Translations under genes and position numbers: made by a program
In this document: positions 44,030 to 58,060 of the stretch, in pieces
Position numbering within the stretch: the stretch's first letter is position 1
How the letters are laid out: the number at the start of each line of letters is the position of its first letter
Assembly (NCBI GenBank): GCA_015179125.1
Contig: WHVA01000097.1
Coordinates: 186,001-250,000, forward strand
Direction of reading: 5' to 3'
Length of the DNA stretch: 64,000 nt
Source of the DNA: Gautieria morchelliformis
Taxonomy: Eukaryota; Basidiomycota; Agaricomycetes; Gomphales; Gomphaceae
The notes under the pieces: model-generated
Databases searched by the model: none
What the model was told of the DNA's origin: nothing
What the model saw: the letters and a program-made list of their open reading frames with translations, nothing else

Positions 44030-45940
44030 GAGGCTCATGTATACCGTCTCAACTGCCAGTGGGTTGGACGGTCTAGAACGACAATCGGACGTAATGTGTG
44101 TGAATGTTTCCCTGCTTCCGTACCAGTCTTGGGCTTGGTTCAGTTACTGTTTGACTGAGGTAGCAACTAAACTCCGTAGGTGGCGCATCCGAATGGCACA
44201 GTGGCAGGCTATAAAGAAGTTCTTTGTATGAGCCTAAGCACATTGTCTCATCGGTCTACAAATGTCTTTAGACATCCAAACTTTGTTTTCAGCTAGTGAG
44301 TCCGGCTTCTACTGCATGTAATAAGGAAGGCCTAACACGATGGGTAGCTTGGTCCACAAAACTCTCCACCATAGCCTCATTGATGTGGGTAATCTATGAT
44401 CACGGTGAGTCTTGCTTTTGATGGGATTTAAATCTGGATGATCTCATACTACAGCGAAGTGCTCACTTTGGATACTGAGGTTCGTCAATGTCCCAAACCA
44501 CGATCATATTCTCACAATCTCATTAGGTAGCCTATGTTTGGAAGGCTCGATGGTCATTCGGGAAAGGCCTTTTCATATATGTAGGGCTTTCGGCGTCACC
44601 TTACCCCATCTAGAAAGAGAGATTGACTGATCCAATAATGAATTGTTTGTTTCGGAATAGATTCGTTACTTCACCTTGTTGACTCTCTTTGTGGATACAT
44701 ATGGTAGACGTGTCACCTCCTTTATTACCTCTCTTGTATCACTAACTGTTACTCCAGTATTATACCACGGTTCGCTCACAAATAACGTTGTGATCCGTTA
44801 CTTTTCATCACTATTCAGCGTAATCATTGACGCGGCGTGCAACAGTTGTAAGTACATGTGTCGCTACAGCAGGCAACGATTTCTGAACGTGAGCCTATCT
44901 AGCTGCAGATATTATATTGTTTGGATGTTGGCGTCGTAAGTTGAACTTCAACCACTATGCTAAATACTCAGCGATATTTGTAGGGGAACCGCGGTTCTTT
45001 CTGGCACTGGTGGTATGTGGCTGGCAGCCTTTCACAATGGCACCAGGAACTACTAACGCTTTGACAGTCCTCCTTATCTCACGGGTACGTTGTGTTCAAA
45101 TTTCTATACAGTAGTTTCAATGTTGATGCTGGAAAATAATATATGCCAGATCCATGCTGTGTACAACTGCAACTGGAAGGTGACAGGAGTAGCAGTTTGT
45201 TTCTTGGTTTTCGCCCAGATCAGCGCATTTTTCACGTATTCCCTCGCGTTTCCTGGTGGTTTGTGGTTATTATTTGAGTCACAGCCCTGGGTCTCATTTA
45301 GCACTGCAGGAGCCGCGTTGCCCTTTGGGTTAACTGGTTGTTACTTTGTCAAGAAGCCACCCTATTATGCACTGGTCTGCGCCCTCATCTGTGATATGGT
45401 GCTTTGCGCTTTCATGGCGCATAGAGCATGGAGATTGTTCATGGAGAATCGAAACACTCCCTTGGTGAAAATAGTAATCCGAGACAGGTATGCGCTGCAC
45501 TGGTGTCTTTTTAGAATCTGGGCTAACCCGCCTGGGCCTAAGTGCCCTTTATTTTTTGACGCAAGTAACTTCGATTTCATTTGATTTCTACTCACAATGC
45601 CAAACAGCACGTTCTCGGCTCTATTTCTCAACACAGTGATATGGGGACTAGGACTACCATCATTATGCGGGGTTGCAATTCCGTAAGTGCACTTTCCCTT
45701 CCAAGTGTATGTGGCACAAAGCATAGTATTCCACAGCTGGATGATGGCCGTGTCCGGTGCTCTGGGGAGCAGACTTTCTCTCAATATGCGTGAGAGATAT
45801 TTCAACAATGAGCTGATGCAGTAGGGATGCCTCTACGTCATTCGCATAGTTACTGCTATTTCCAATGAATTCACGATCTCAGCCTACCACGTACCTATCC
45901 CTCGGTAATCAATACAGCACCTCATGAAAACATTTGACAC
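44030..45940 (+). repeat. Segmental duplication, partial copy C
   Basis: Matches copies A and B from about 60 bp before the conserved GTATAAAG-type promoter region to just after the DUF6533-type gene. The YIP1 part is absent. Confidence 0.8.
44262..45824 (+). CDS. DUF6533-type multi-TM membrane protein, copy C
   Basis: Best preserved copy for exon tracing: MSLDIQTLFSA, WSTKLSTIASLMWVIYDH (donor GGTGAGTC), SEVLTLDTE, VAYVWKARWSFGKGLFIY, IRYFTLLTLFVDTY, CGWQPFTMAPGTTNALTVLL, IHAVYNCNWKVTGVAVCFLV, PFGLTGCYFVKKPPYYALV, VKIVIRD, TFSALFLNTVIWGLGLPSLC, SRLSLNMRERYFNNELMQ and TAG at 45822. The TM-rich composition and YD..LTLD.EV.YVW signature support DUF6533. TATA box at 44210. Function unknown. Confidence 0.6.
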
Positions 45941-46897
45941 CTCACTGACGTCGCAGCGGTGTTGCCAGCCTCTGCCGCGAATTGTATAATCAGATTTTCG
46001 GTTGTGCCGAGCATTTCGACCTTGGTCGGCACTAGCATCGGACTAAGCGTCCAATTCATAGCACGATGATCTGTCCAAATTAAGCAGTTTTTTGCGCACA
46101 GCTCCACTCTGCCCCTCCTTACACTAACCAAAGCACCTTCTAGGGTTACCTCCACATCGTTTGCAGCGCAGCATAACTTTGATTGCAAAGGCAATACAAA
46201 GTCCAGCTAACCTTACGGTGGGATGCAATTCCAACGTCGTATATTGTTCACCACAGCTGTGGAATTAAGAACAAGCCAAACCAAGGGGGGCCTGATGCCT
46301 AGTTTGGACTTGGCATACGTCCGTTCATCGCGAGGGTGTTGGGATGGTGGACGATATAAATAGAACTAAGAGATGATGAGTTGTGTCGTTCAGAAAACCT
46401 GGGAAGGATTCAGCGGGAAATGCGATGTGTGGAGTAAGGTTAACCTTGAATGGCCAAGAATTTAAGCCGGAAAATATAGTTGGAGCTTCGATGTCGACAT
46501 TTGGCGTGACTTATCAAGTGCGGCTTATTAAGGGCAAGGTTTTGGATCTGCAGAAGTTGTTGTGACCGAAAGTTTTGGAGCGACAAGTCCAAGTTCCAGA
46601 GGGCGTTCTTTAGAGACGTGAAAAAAAACTGAGACATCATTACCAGCTTGAAAATGGGGCCACGGTGTCTTCGCTGATGCAGGAAGTCTTAGCCAGTCAT
46701 GAAAATAAATATCAAGTGGATGTACTGGGATGCACGAGAAAATTGGTGGAACCCGGAAGCACGTTGGCAAAAAGCTTCGGACTCAGAAATTTCGTCATTG
46801 CGAGGTTAGTCATCCTGACCGTGACATTCTGTCCTTTTATAGATGCTACTATTTAAACCTTCCCCGACTTGGAGTCCCACTACACGCTGTTTCCTCC
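45941..46897. other. Upstream region of cyanamide hydratase
   Basis: A minus-strand frame (45922-46194) with CCAANDVEVTLEGALVSVRR and a plus frame (46383-46565) are open, but neither has a recognised domain. They could be exons of an unknown gene. Confidence 0.35.
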
Positions 46898-47874
46898 ATG
46901 ACTGACACCACTGAAAGATACGGCTTTACCGCTGTGCCACGAGACCCCGACGTGCTGTTCTTACACCATCCTACTGCCAGTGGTCTAAACCCCACGCAGG
47001 CATCATACAAGCTCAATGAACTCCCTTTCCCAGACTCAGACCTTGTGAGAAAGAGCAAAGCGTTCGTGGAGAAGGAGCTCAATGTTCCTACCCTCAACCA
47101 CAGTAACCGTGTTTTCATTTACGGTACGTCTTTCCTATTACCGTACAGGCCGCCTCCTCACGTGCGCTGTTGCTTGTGATAGGAACGGCGTTGGTGCGCA
47201 CGCACTTTCCAGAGTGGAAATACGACGATGAGGCGTACTATCTCAGCTGCCTGTTCCACGACATCGGAACAGCCGACCGTTACCTCGCAACAACCAAGAT
47301 GTCCTTTGAGTTCAAAGGCGCCATCGTCGCCCGAGAGTTCATTCTGGAGCATGGGGGAGATGAAGACTTAGCAGATGCCATCTGTGAGGTAATTCGCATA
47401 TTCTTTGTTCGTGATTTGAATGCTCACTCTGGGCCATAGGCTGTCATCCGCCATCAGGACGTCTTCGTTAAAGGGGGTAATATCACGACTGTAGGCCAAG
47501 TCCTTCAACTGGCCACTATACTTGGTACGCAGCCTCCTCCATCGGGCTCGCAGTGAGCCCTCGCTCACATTTGAGAGATATGTTAGACAACGTTGGGATG
47601 TGCGTCGTTCTGATTTCTATTTGCTCAACGTTCCTGCAGCTCAACATCTTTCAGTCGATCTAATCTGCTTAGTACAGAACTCATTGAGGCAACCATCTCG
47701 GCCTTTCCTCGCCTCAAGTGGTCCTCGTGCTTTTGCGGCGTCATCGAGAAAGAGCTCGCCCTGAAACCATGGTGCCACACCTCAACATTCGAGGTCGCAA
47801 ATTGGAGAGAAGGAGTGCCAAGTAACTTCGCGACAGATGTGCGCAAGAACACTCTTATGAACCAATACGAATGA
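46898..47874 (+). CDS. Cyanamide hydratase-like HD-domain protein, intact
   Basis: Characterised fungal members hydrate cyanamide to urea in the cytosol; the HD superfamily binds a metal ion. Five exons join in frame: 46898-47123, 47183-47388, 47440-47524, 47587-47599 and 47673-47874, giving 243 residues, close to the family size. Visible: LNHSNRVFIYG (first His), CLFHDIGT (the HD pair), ATTKMSFEFKGA, AVIRHQDVFVKGGNI, and a C-terminal LKPWCHTSTFEVANW. The start MTDTTERYGFTAV fits the family N-terminus. No stop or frameshift is seen. The 13-nt fourth exon is unusually small and is the least certain part. Confidence 0.85.
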
Positions 47875-48524
47875 CATAGCCAGTGAGTGCGAAGCTGTCG
47901 CGTGGTTAGTGGTACGAGGTTCACAGTATGTCTTGGATGGTGTAAGCTTGAAATTCAACTGTAATTTAATAGAAATACAGCTTGCTATTGACCAAGACTG
48001 ATGTTGCCAAAGGATACTACTTACCCTTGTCCACGAAAGAAAGAAATTAATGACAACGTCCTAACAATGGTTTCTGTGTCTCCATCGGCAAGCTTCAGAT
48101 CTTAAGGTATGGCAGTGCCTCAAGCGCTTGAAACACCGCCACACAGTGCCTAGGAGCGCTTAGATCTGGATCCAGTTTGGATGATTCGTGACTCCTTCGA
48201 AAAAAACTTGATAGATGTTTCTCTTCCTGAGCTATGGCACTTGAAGCTTGAAACGCCAAATATCTAGAGACTAACGCTAAGAAATTATCAAACCTTGCCA
48301 TGGCGGAATGGTAAGGGTAAATTTATGCAGCGACGAAGAGGTATGGCGCCATACGTATTGTACTAAACATATACCAGACATGCTATGATGAGTCGGATAG
48401 CCAAACCATCAGATATACCGCGCCATATACAAGATATAAACATAAGAGATCTACCACGCTGCGGCTAATAATACCCATCTACCGCCCTGTTCTACGGCAT
48501 CTATTACAAATATGTCTGGAATCC
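47875..48524. other. Spacer between cyanamide hydratase and DAHP synthase
   Basis: The two genes converge here (plus-strand gene left, minus-strand gene right). A minus frame at 48095-48301 (MARFDNFLALVSRYLAF) has no recognised domain. Confidence 0.4.
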
Positions 48525-50660
<2,136 letters not shown>

Positions 50661-53257
50661 GACTGTAGTGGGTTCAAAGTTGACTATCGGAGTCAGAGAG
50701 CAACGCTTTAAAAAGAGTTTTGTGGCGCTCAGGCACATTCAATATGTCAAAACAACCGTAAAGACACGCCCAAGGTACTGACCGCAAATCATGATGGGGC
50801 GTTGTGAGGCGTTGCAAGGTCAAGGTACCGGTTGACAGCAAGATATCGCCTACGTGAGCGCCGGATGGATACTTCCCTCGAGGTGAAAAGTGTATTGGCA
50901 GCACGTAATTGTATAATGCTCCTGAAAACATACCCCTTGTGGCAAAACCTAACACTGCCTTAGACTGCTTTCCTGCTACTATGTTGGTGGCCCACGTTCG
51001 AATATCTTTGAGCGTCGACCCCTAGGGTATCGTTTTACCAGCGGCGTGAATGCCATACACCGGGTAGCCGCCTGACCAGTTTGGCATTTCACCCTAGATT
51101 CGTCATCTTAAGCTCATCAAAATTTGGTAAGCGTTGTCCCGTCCTCAATTTGATTTCTCACAGGTATTCAACGTGTACACATTACATACCCTCCAAAATT
51201 TGACCAGTAGATGCCGGATTTCTACAGATGTAATGCTAGACTAGTTCATACTCAGGTGTGTTCACGAATGCTGCAGGAAACGAGTACTATCTTTGTAACA
51301 CAGAATAATTGGTTGGATTTATTCACGGCCATCAATATCTGCATTGCCGTGACCTAGCGCCTCAATGTGCTGGCAACTGTATAACGCCCTGACTACCACC
51401 ACCTCGGGGCGTGGGCTTTGGAACTATACGGAGCGATGGCGCGCGTTGTCGCAGCTATACACAGGGTTGTTTATACCATATGTGGGCCCGGGGCATCCGG
51501 GTTCAACGATTTCGTGCCTAGTCACTGGCTGGGTAAAATGTTACTGACCGCGTACTTGCATCGACACATCATGGATTGATCAAGTCTCGATTGGATGACC
51601 TGTTTCAGCTACAGTATGGGAAGCCCTGGTATTTTGCTCCTGTTATTGCTACTGTTATTGACCCTACTATTAGAATTTGAAGGCGACGGTAGCGTGCACG
51701 CTCGGACACGTTTGTTCGCCGTGATACTCATAACACGTATTATTCAAATCGTTATCGGCTGGCGCCGCCCCCTTTCCCGGAACAGCATATCTTGCTTCAC
51801 CGCCTTGCAAACGCTTCTCCGAAATATCCGACCCCAAGCATGTTGCATTGGGCCATGTTTTGTAGCGACCGCGCTATGTCACAGGCCATATTGACCGGTA
51901 ACTGATTCCCGGTATCTCATGTTGATAACTATGACCATATATGACACGCCTGTCGTGTATAACTGGCGACGTTTATATTCGGTCTCTTCGACACCGTGTA
52001 CTTTCGGATACAGACGGGGATTCCGGTCGGTGTCCTAGGCACAATTAATTTCTGTAAGTACATCCACCAACATACGTCTGCCAAAAACCCTCGAATCTTG
52101 AGAAGATTGCATCCAAATCCAGACAGCGACAGGTGGTGCCGTGGATAGTTCCTGTGCAAGAGACGATGGAAACATAGAAGGCCAGAAGCAAAAGACTGCG
52201 TGTTGTGTAACCAGAAAGGAGGTGGGACGACCGACGCTCGACCTGTTCGCGGATTGCTACCGTAACCAATCCTGAGCGGCAGTAGACATATGCGCCCGGT
52301 CACAAGGTATGCTAATTGTCCATGATTACCGTGTCTATCTGGAGACAGTCTGCGTCTACGACGTGATGTGAGACTTGTAGTATAGAAATTTTGTAGCCTG
52401 TTGCATTAACGGAACGGACGAGGACTAGGTCTATATGAGGTCAACGCTGTCCTGGTTTGGATGTGTTGTTGGCACGGATGCAGTGAGCCTCACTAGCTTG
52501 TGGAGTTGCCACAAGCGTTCACAGCCATGTGGTTCTGGAAGCCGCCAGCCCAATGGGGAATGAATGTCTCGACCGAGATGGCTTGGTGAATTTCTCGCGA
52601 AACGAAGTGGATATTCTGCTTTCGAACTGCCCCGGTGATCAGTGCGACACTCACCTTGTACAGCAGTGCAAATGCCATCGAGTCAGATGAGTGGGCTTTA
52701 CACTCCTTTCCTTTAACACCGCAGTCCCCCTATGTCATGGTTCGACAGGCCATCCGAGGTCTGAAAGCTTACTCTAGACCAGTATGGCATAATCGATCGG
52801 CGTGGCCCTCTGCTACGCGGTATAGCAGCAATCGTTTCTTCCGTGCGACTGACAATCGTCCTCAAATATAGTCCCGCCCGAGGCCCTTCCTCTGCCCCAT
52901 CGCTGCCCTCTGAATAAGGCTTAAGTGCTATAAGCAGCTGGAGCCCATAAAAGAGAAAATATGTAGATGAGCCTTAGAGTGCTCCGGCACTTGTCTTGCA
53001 GTGATAGGGCTGCTCGTGCCAGCCAACTTGACCTTGGTGCGTGTTAATTCTCATTCTCCTGGGATGTCTGATTTAATCTCATGGGCACCCGCAGGTACAT
53101 TTTGGCGCACACGGTATAGTCACGATACCCTATGGCAAGGACATTCCCTTTGGGTATACGGTCGTAATAATGCCATGTATGCCGTTTTAGCACTGATTGC
53201 GATGGCGTATAATATATTAACAGTACAATCTTGGTACTTATTTGCGAGATTTTTCTG
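50661..53257. other. Long stretch without a recognised gene
   Basis: Short frames only. One at 51595-51894 has a leucine-rich hydrophobic run, and minus-strand frames at 51929-52303 lack known motifs. No repeats of note until 53.26 kb. Confidence 0.4.
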
Positions 53258-53260
53258 ATG

Positions 53261-53378
53261 AAAGTGGCAGCGTCATCGTCATTTCCAAGATATTGAGATC
53301 AAGAGATCTTCCCGCTCGTGCCAGCCAAAGTGGCAGCATCATCGTCATTTCCAAGATATTGAGATCGAGAGATCTTCA
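53261..53378 (+). repeat. 66-bp tandem duplication
   Basis: AAAGTGGCAGCRTCATCGTC and the following GAGATCTTC block occur at 53261 and 53327. The spacer GCTCGTGCCAGCCAA also appears near 53012. Confidence 0.85.
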
Positions 53379-53544
53379 CATGGTGTGAGAACGAGCGCGG
53401 CGACAAGACGCGTCATCACGCGTCGACGGGGTGGCGAACAGTGCCATCCACCAATCGCCACTAGCGTGCACCACCACGCGATGGTGCTCGGCCATGCCGA
53501 CTGATGGCTGGCCACGGCCGGCCCAGTACCCACGCGGCGATCGA

Positions 53545-53900
53545 CGCGCGCTTGAACTGGACGCCGGGAACACCGTGTCGGAGCTGTAGTGCCAAGGCTT
53601 CGATGGCAGCCAAGTATGGAGTGCCGTGCGGCCTCGGACACTGCGAACAATGAAAAACGTTTAGGCGTGACAGTACCGTAAGTCCACGATCATTTTGCGA
53701 TGTCTATTGCATATTGACTCTTGGGAGTCTTGGCCATCGAGAACAGACTTTGAAATGCGTCGTGAAACTCGTTGTCGATAAGGATATCCAGAGCACTGCG
53801 TTAATTCCGAGAGGTAATACTGCCTCGTGGAATGAGCCATTATATTTGTGCGTTTAATTCCAGTGTTATTGTCTCAATGTGATTGTACCGACGTATGTAT
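53545..53900 (+). pseudogene. C2-domain gene fragment, diverged duplicate of the 62.6-63.0 kb region
   Basis: VKLVVDKDIQSTALIPRGNTASWNEPL (in two blocks, 53760-53860) matches the C2-like FVKLLVDKDIQKT region at 62910-62995. Shared flanks include CGTAAGTCCACGATCA and GTTATTGTCTCAATGTGAT. The second half of the domain is missing here. Confidence 0.55.
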
Positions 53901-54256
53901 CGAATTCGTAGACGCCACGAAAAATAAAGCAATAAACAGGGCAGCCGGTTGAGTGTGGTATGCTAAACCCGGCTCCAAGGCCGTTCATGAGAACGGGATG
54001 GAACATATTACTAGATGACATTTGTGACCTCGGTGGTTAATAAAAGTTACCTTGAGAGTGAAATAGCCTGACAGGTTCCGGGGGAGGGTGGTATTGCGCG
54101 CTAATCCAACGTGGAGAAGTGCGGAGCAAAGTCGTCACGTGATTTGCTGTCGCATTGTTAGTTTACATAAACATCTCATTCGGGCGCCGTGCGTGCGACC
54201 CCGCATGATATGCCACTGCGTCTGCATGATCTGGCCCCGGGTCCGGGAACGCATCC

Positions 54257-54396
54257 GCGTCAGTAGAGACGCCGGCCTTGAACTGGGGTTGCGTGTCTCT
54301 CGAAATGTAGCTCAGGCTGAGACTGGGAGTAGAGTACCTGCACTGCGAAACATTGCTCAACTCCCCCAAATGGTGACCACTGGCAGATTCTCTCAT
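54257..54396 (+). repeat. Direct repeat, copy 1 of 2
   Basis: GCGTCAGTAGAGRCGCCGGC and the following CCTTGAACTGGGG block recur at 56659-56810 with small indels. Confidence 0.75.
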
Positions 54397-54939
54397 GGCA
54401 GAGAACTTGGTCACCAGTGGCGGGACTTCTGTACTGTGATGGAACTGGATGACGTCCTTGAGCGTGAGCGATAGAGGAAGTCAATGGCCTTGAGCACCGA
54501 GGTAGTGATTGTGATTGAACGAGTGAGGGAGAGTGTAGGCGGAGACAGCTGCTCGCTACATTGAGCTATAGTCTCGTTCGCCGGCACAGGCACGCGCACA
54601 GACTGAGACAAAAATGACACAAGATTCGAGACTCGACACACAGACAGCCACCCCGGGCCAATAGTGTTGCACCCGCACCATTCTAAGTTGAGCTAATATC
54701 TATTGGTAGCAAAATTACTCTTATGAATCCTACCCGTGTTTGGCCCGGATGTATGCGTGGGTGAGTCCGAATGGGTACTCACCAATTCGAATTTCACCCA
54801 CGCGTACATTTCGACCGATAACGCCGAAGGGGTGGGCAGTTCAGAGTGCTTACAAGCCGGGCGCCACCACAGCAGGCAAGTGATCGCTTCCCCGTGTAAC
54901 TTATAATGAATGCTCTCGGTTTCCTGGAGCGGATACAAG

Positions 54940-55160
54940 ACAAGGAGGCACGCAGACTGATCCGGGTCAGAGCAGCAGAGTGCAATTCTGGCATTCGGTT
55001 TCATGAGACATAACGCAGGCCACAATACGTAATGAAAGCGAATATCTGGTTCGGAGGAGGCATTAAGATGTATCCGGGTCAAAGCAACAGATGGCAATTT
55101 AGGGACACAGAAGCTGGAGACATAACACAGGCCACCTCATGAAACCACATACAAAGCGAA
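54940..55160 (+). repeat. Two-unit imperfect repeat of about 115 bp
   Basis: ATCCGGGTCARAGCARCAGA, then GAGACATAACRCAGGCCAC, occur twice (near 54960 and 55073). Confidence 0.65.
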
Positions 55161-55919
55161 CCTCTGCCTCCGTTTGTAAACTTATCCACACGGGCTGGTT
55201 TGCCAGTGGCCGAGCAGGGGTCAGAGCATTGGTATTCATGAGGGGACTGCGCAAGTCAAGGAGCCAACGTCCATAAGACCAACACGATGGTCACCCAAGG
55301 ACGGCCCACAACGGCGCAGGTGTAGCGAGGCATGAGTTTGCCGCGCAAGGGCGGAAGCAGCGCAAAGATAGAGGTCTCCATATTGCGCTGAGAGATAGCA
55401 AGTAGTTAATAAATAGATCCCACACTTAGAATACACGAATATTAGCAGACCTCGGTTCATGATGGCGGCATTAACTGAGCTTTTGGACACAACGTTGTGA
55501 CATTGAGACAGATCGAGCAGTTACCGTATCGAGGTCCTTCTGGGCAGGGACGGAATGAAAGTGTAACTGCCGGCCAAGCCGTACGTGGCAATAAGGGGGG
55601 AGCATCGCAAACCCGGCTATCTATGTCTTCACGACGGAACTTCACTAAGGTAACAAGCGGAAACACCAATAATGGTATCTTCTCCGAGTTTAGTAGAGAA
55701 GGCCGAAGCATATACACAAAGGAACAGCTGCCACCCAGACGCAAGCTGACAACTCTCGATCGCAGTATTGGAAGATCGTTATAGGTTCAGAGATGTTCCC
55801 AAAAGTTCCACATCCATTGCGGCTCTGTGTCCAGAGCAATGTCCTCAATCGCTGCTCTGAGCATGCACGTCCAACAGACAGTCGCGTCACGTTTTCCGAA
55901 GAGAGAGATCTTGCTTGTG

Positions 55920-56554
55920 ACTACGTTGAACGTATCGCCTTTCTTAGGTATTCGGATAATAGAATACTCTAGGCTTTGAAGAGTATCGACGCCGCGCAGC
56001 ACTGTGTTTGAATGGCCATTCCTCCTGAAATTTTCGTTTTATCTTGTCCTGTATCCCACTCCTGCGACTGCCCCAGAAGTACCAAATAGAAGAGAAATAA
56101 CGCGAAAATTGCAGGTCGAGAGTGTCCTACAATGGATAATGGAGTGCTGTTAGAGGGTCGAGCTGAGACTGCGTGATATGCGTACCTTGCTTTATCATGC
56201 AGATGCTTCTGCGGTCGGCCGAGAGCCTTCCATCCTTCCACTCATCGACACAGTTCTCGGTCCGGGCCAAATTGGTCAGCGCAAGTAGTAGCTTGCTTGT
56301 GCTGCGCGGCGTCGATACTCTTCAAAGCCTGGAGAATACCCAAGAAAGGCGATACGTTCAACGTAGTCACTGTGTTTGAATGGCCAATCCTCCTGAAATT
56401 TTCGTGTAATCTTGTCCTGTATCCCTTCTATTTGGTACTTGTGCAAGAGTCGCAGGATACTCACTACTGCGACTCCCGCATCAGTACCAAATAGAAGAGA
56501 AATATTATTCTCGCAATCGATCATTAAGATCGAAGAATAGGAACGTATGGACAT
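55920..56554 (-). pseudogene. Rearranged BTB-protein fragments
   Basis: The minus strand at 56276-56554 reads SILRLLHKYQIEGIQDKI, the helical region after a BTB domain in agaricomycete proteins, followed by FQEDWPF and GYSPGFEEYRRRA. Part of the same sequence occurs again at 55920-56060, one piece inverted and one piece direct. No BTB core is present. Confidence 0.5.
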
Positions 56555-56658
56555 ACAGGGAGGCAGAGGGGATCGAGGAGTGGTCTAAAGCGCGGGCAAC
56601 ATCTGGGACTCAGAGGTGTGAGTCAGGACCGAGCTTGAATATATGTCTATGGGCGGCA

Positions 56659-56810
56659 GCGTCAGTAGAGGCGCCGGCCTTGAACTGGGGTCGCGTGTCT
56701 GTTCAAATGGAGCTCAGCCTGAGAGCTAATAGGATGACTGGGAGTAGAGTACCTGCACTGAGAAACATTACTCGACTCCCCATAATGGTGACCAGGTTCT
56801 CTCATCGGAT
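56659..56810 (+). repeat. Direct repeat, copy 2 of 2
   Basis: Matches 54257-54396. Confidence 0.75.
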
Positions 56811-56979
56811 GGAGTCGGAGCATGAGGCTAGCACAGCCAAAGCTGCCCCGAAAAAGAAAGCCGCTAATAACCGGTAGGTGCCATTTTGGAGTTCAAGAAC
56901 AGCTGCCGTATATTAACATAGCCATAGCTTAGTTGAATCCATAAATGATAAAGGAAATGGAGATGCGACTGGTCCGGCA

Positions 56980-58060
56980 TGTCCGAGGTTGTGGAGAATA
57001 AATTGGGGTCGACGCCGCCAGAGCCGTACCCCGACGCGGGTACGGCTCCGGCGGGGTCGACCCCGTATTTACCACACGCTCGCACATCCCGGCCCCGTCG
57101 GGTCTCCACAAACCTCACGTCCCCCTAAACACCAATCCCACCAAGTCGCCGCCATGTTCAGTCCTCGAGGGGCCAACGACACGCTGCGGGGCGCTGGCTC
57201 GGCCTGAAGAGGACAGTTGGCGCGGGTCACGGCGGGAATGGCGGGTGGGTAGCACACGGGGAGGAAACGACTAGATGAATCAGACTCGGGAGTGAAACTC
57301 GGCGGCACAGTGCAGACGCCACGAACCTCACGTACTCTCACCTCACTACGTCCGCGTTCCCACCATCCCTACTGATCAGTCCTGAAAGGGCCAGCGACAG
57401 CTGCAGGGTGCTGGTTACGGCCTGAAGACGACAGTCAGCGCGGGTCATGGCGGGCGCGGGGCATGAAAGTGTAGCAAGGAGACGACGACGACGAAACGCA
57501 GCGGATGCGTGGCTGGTGCCTGTCCGAGGGTGTGGAGAATAAATTACGGTCGACGCCGCCAGCGGCTCTGGAGGGGTCGAACGCAACTTATTTACCACAC
57601 GCTCAGACATCCCGGCCCCGTCGCGTCTCCACAAACCTCACGTCTCCCTAAACACCAATCCCACGACGTGGCCGCCACGTTCAGTCCTCGAGGGGGAAAC
57701 GACACGTTGCGGCGCGCTGGCTCGGCCTGAAGAGGATAGTCGGCGCGGGTCACGGCGGGAATGGCGGGTGGGTAGCACACGGGGAGGAGACGACTAAATG
57801 AATCAGACTCGGGAGTGAAACTCGACGGCACCGTGCTGACGCCATGAACCTCACGTACTCCCATCTCATTACGTCTACGTCCACCGACTCCACATTTGAT
57901 CAGTCCTCAAGGAGCCAGCGACAGCTGCAGGGTGCTGGTCACGGCCTGAAGACGACAATCAGCGCGGGTCATGGCGGGCGCGGGGCATGAGCGTGTAGCA
58001 AGGAGACGGCGACGACGAAACGCAGCGGATGCGGGGCTGGTGCCAGGGTCGAGGCGGTGT
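56980..58060 (+). repeat. Tandem repeat of 541 bp, two units plus part
   Basis: TGTCCGAGGKTGTGGAGAATA starts at 56980 and 57521. Within each unit the block AACCTCACGT and the TCAGTCCTSRARG block occur in order. A third partial unit follows at about 57,870-58,060. No gene recognised. Confidence 0.85.
57005..57064. other. 60-bp hairpin at the head of the first 541-bp unit
   Basis: GGGGTCGACGCCGCC pairs with GGCGGGGTCGACCCC, and AGAGCCGTACCC with GGGTACGGCTCC, around a CGACGC loop: arms of 27 bp with two mismatches. The second unit keeps only remnants (57545-57580). Confidence 0.85.

Noticed and set aside
51595-51894. Leucine-rich frame as a membrane protein
   Set aside because: Short, without a supporting exon or homologous pattern; the hydrophobic run arises from a CTGTTATTG-type low-complexity stretch.
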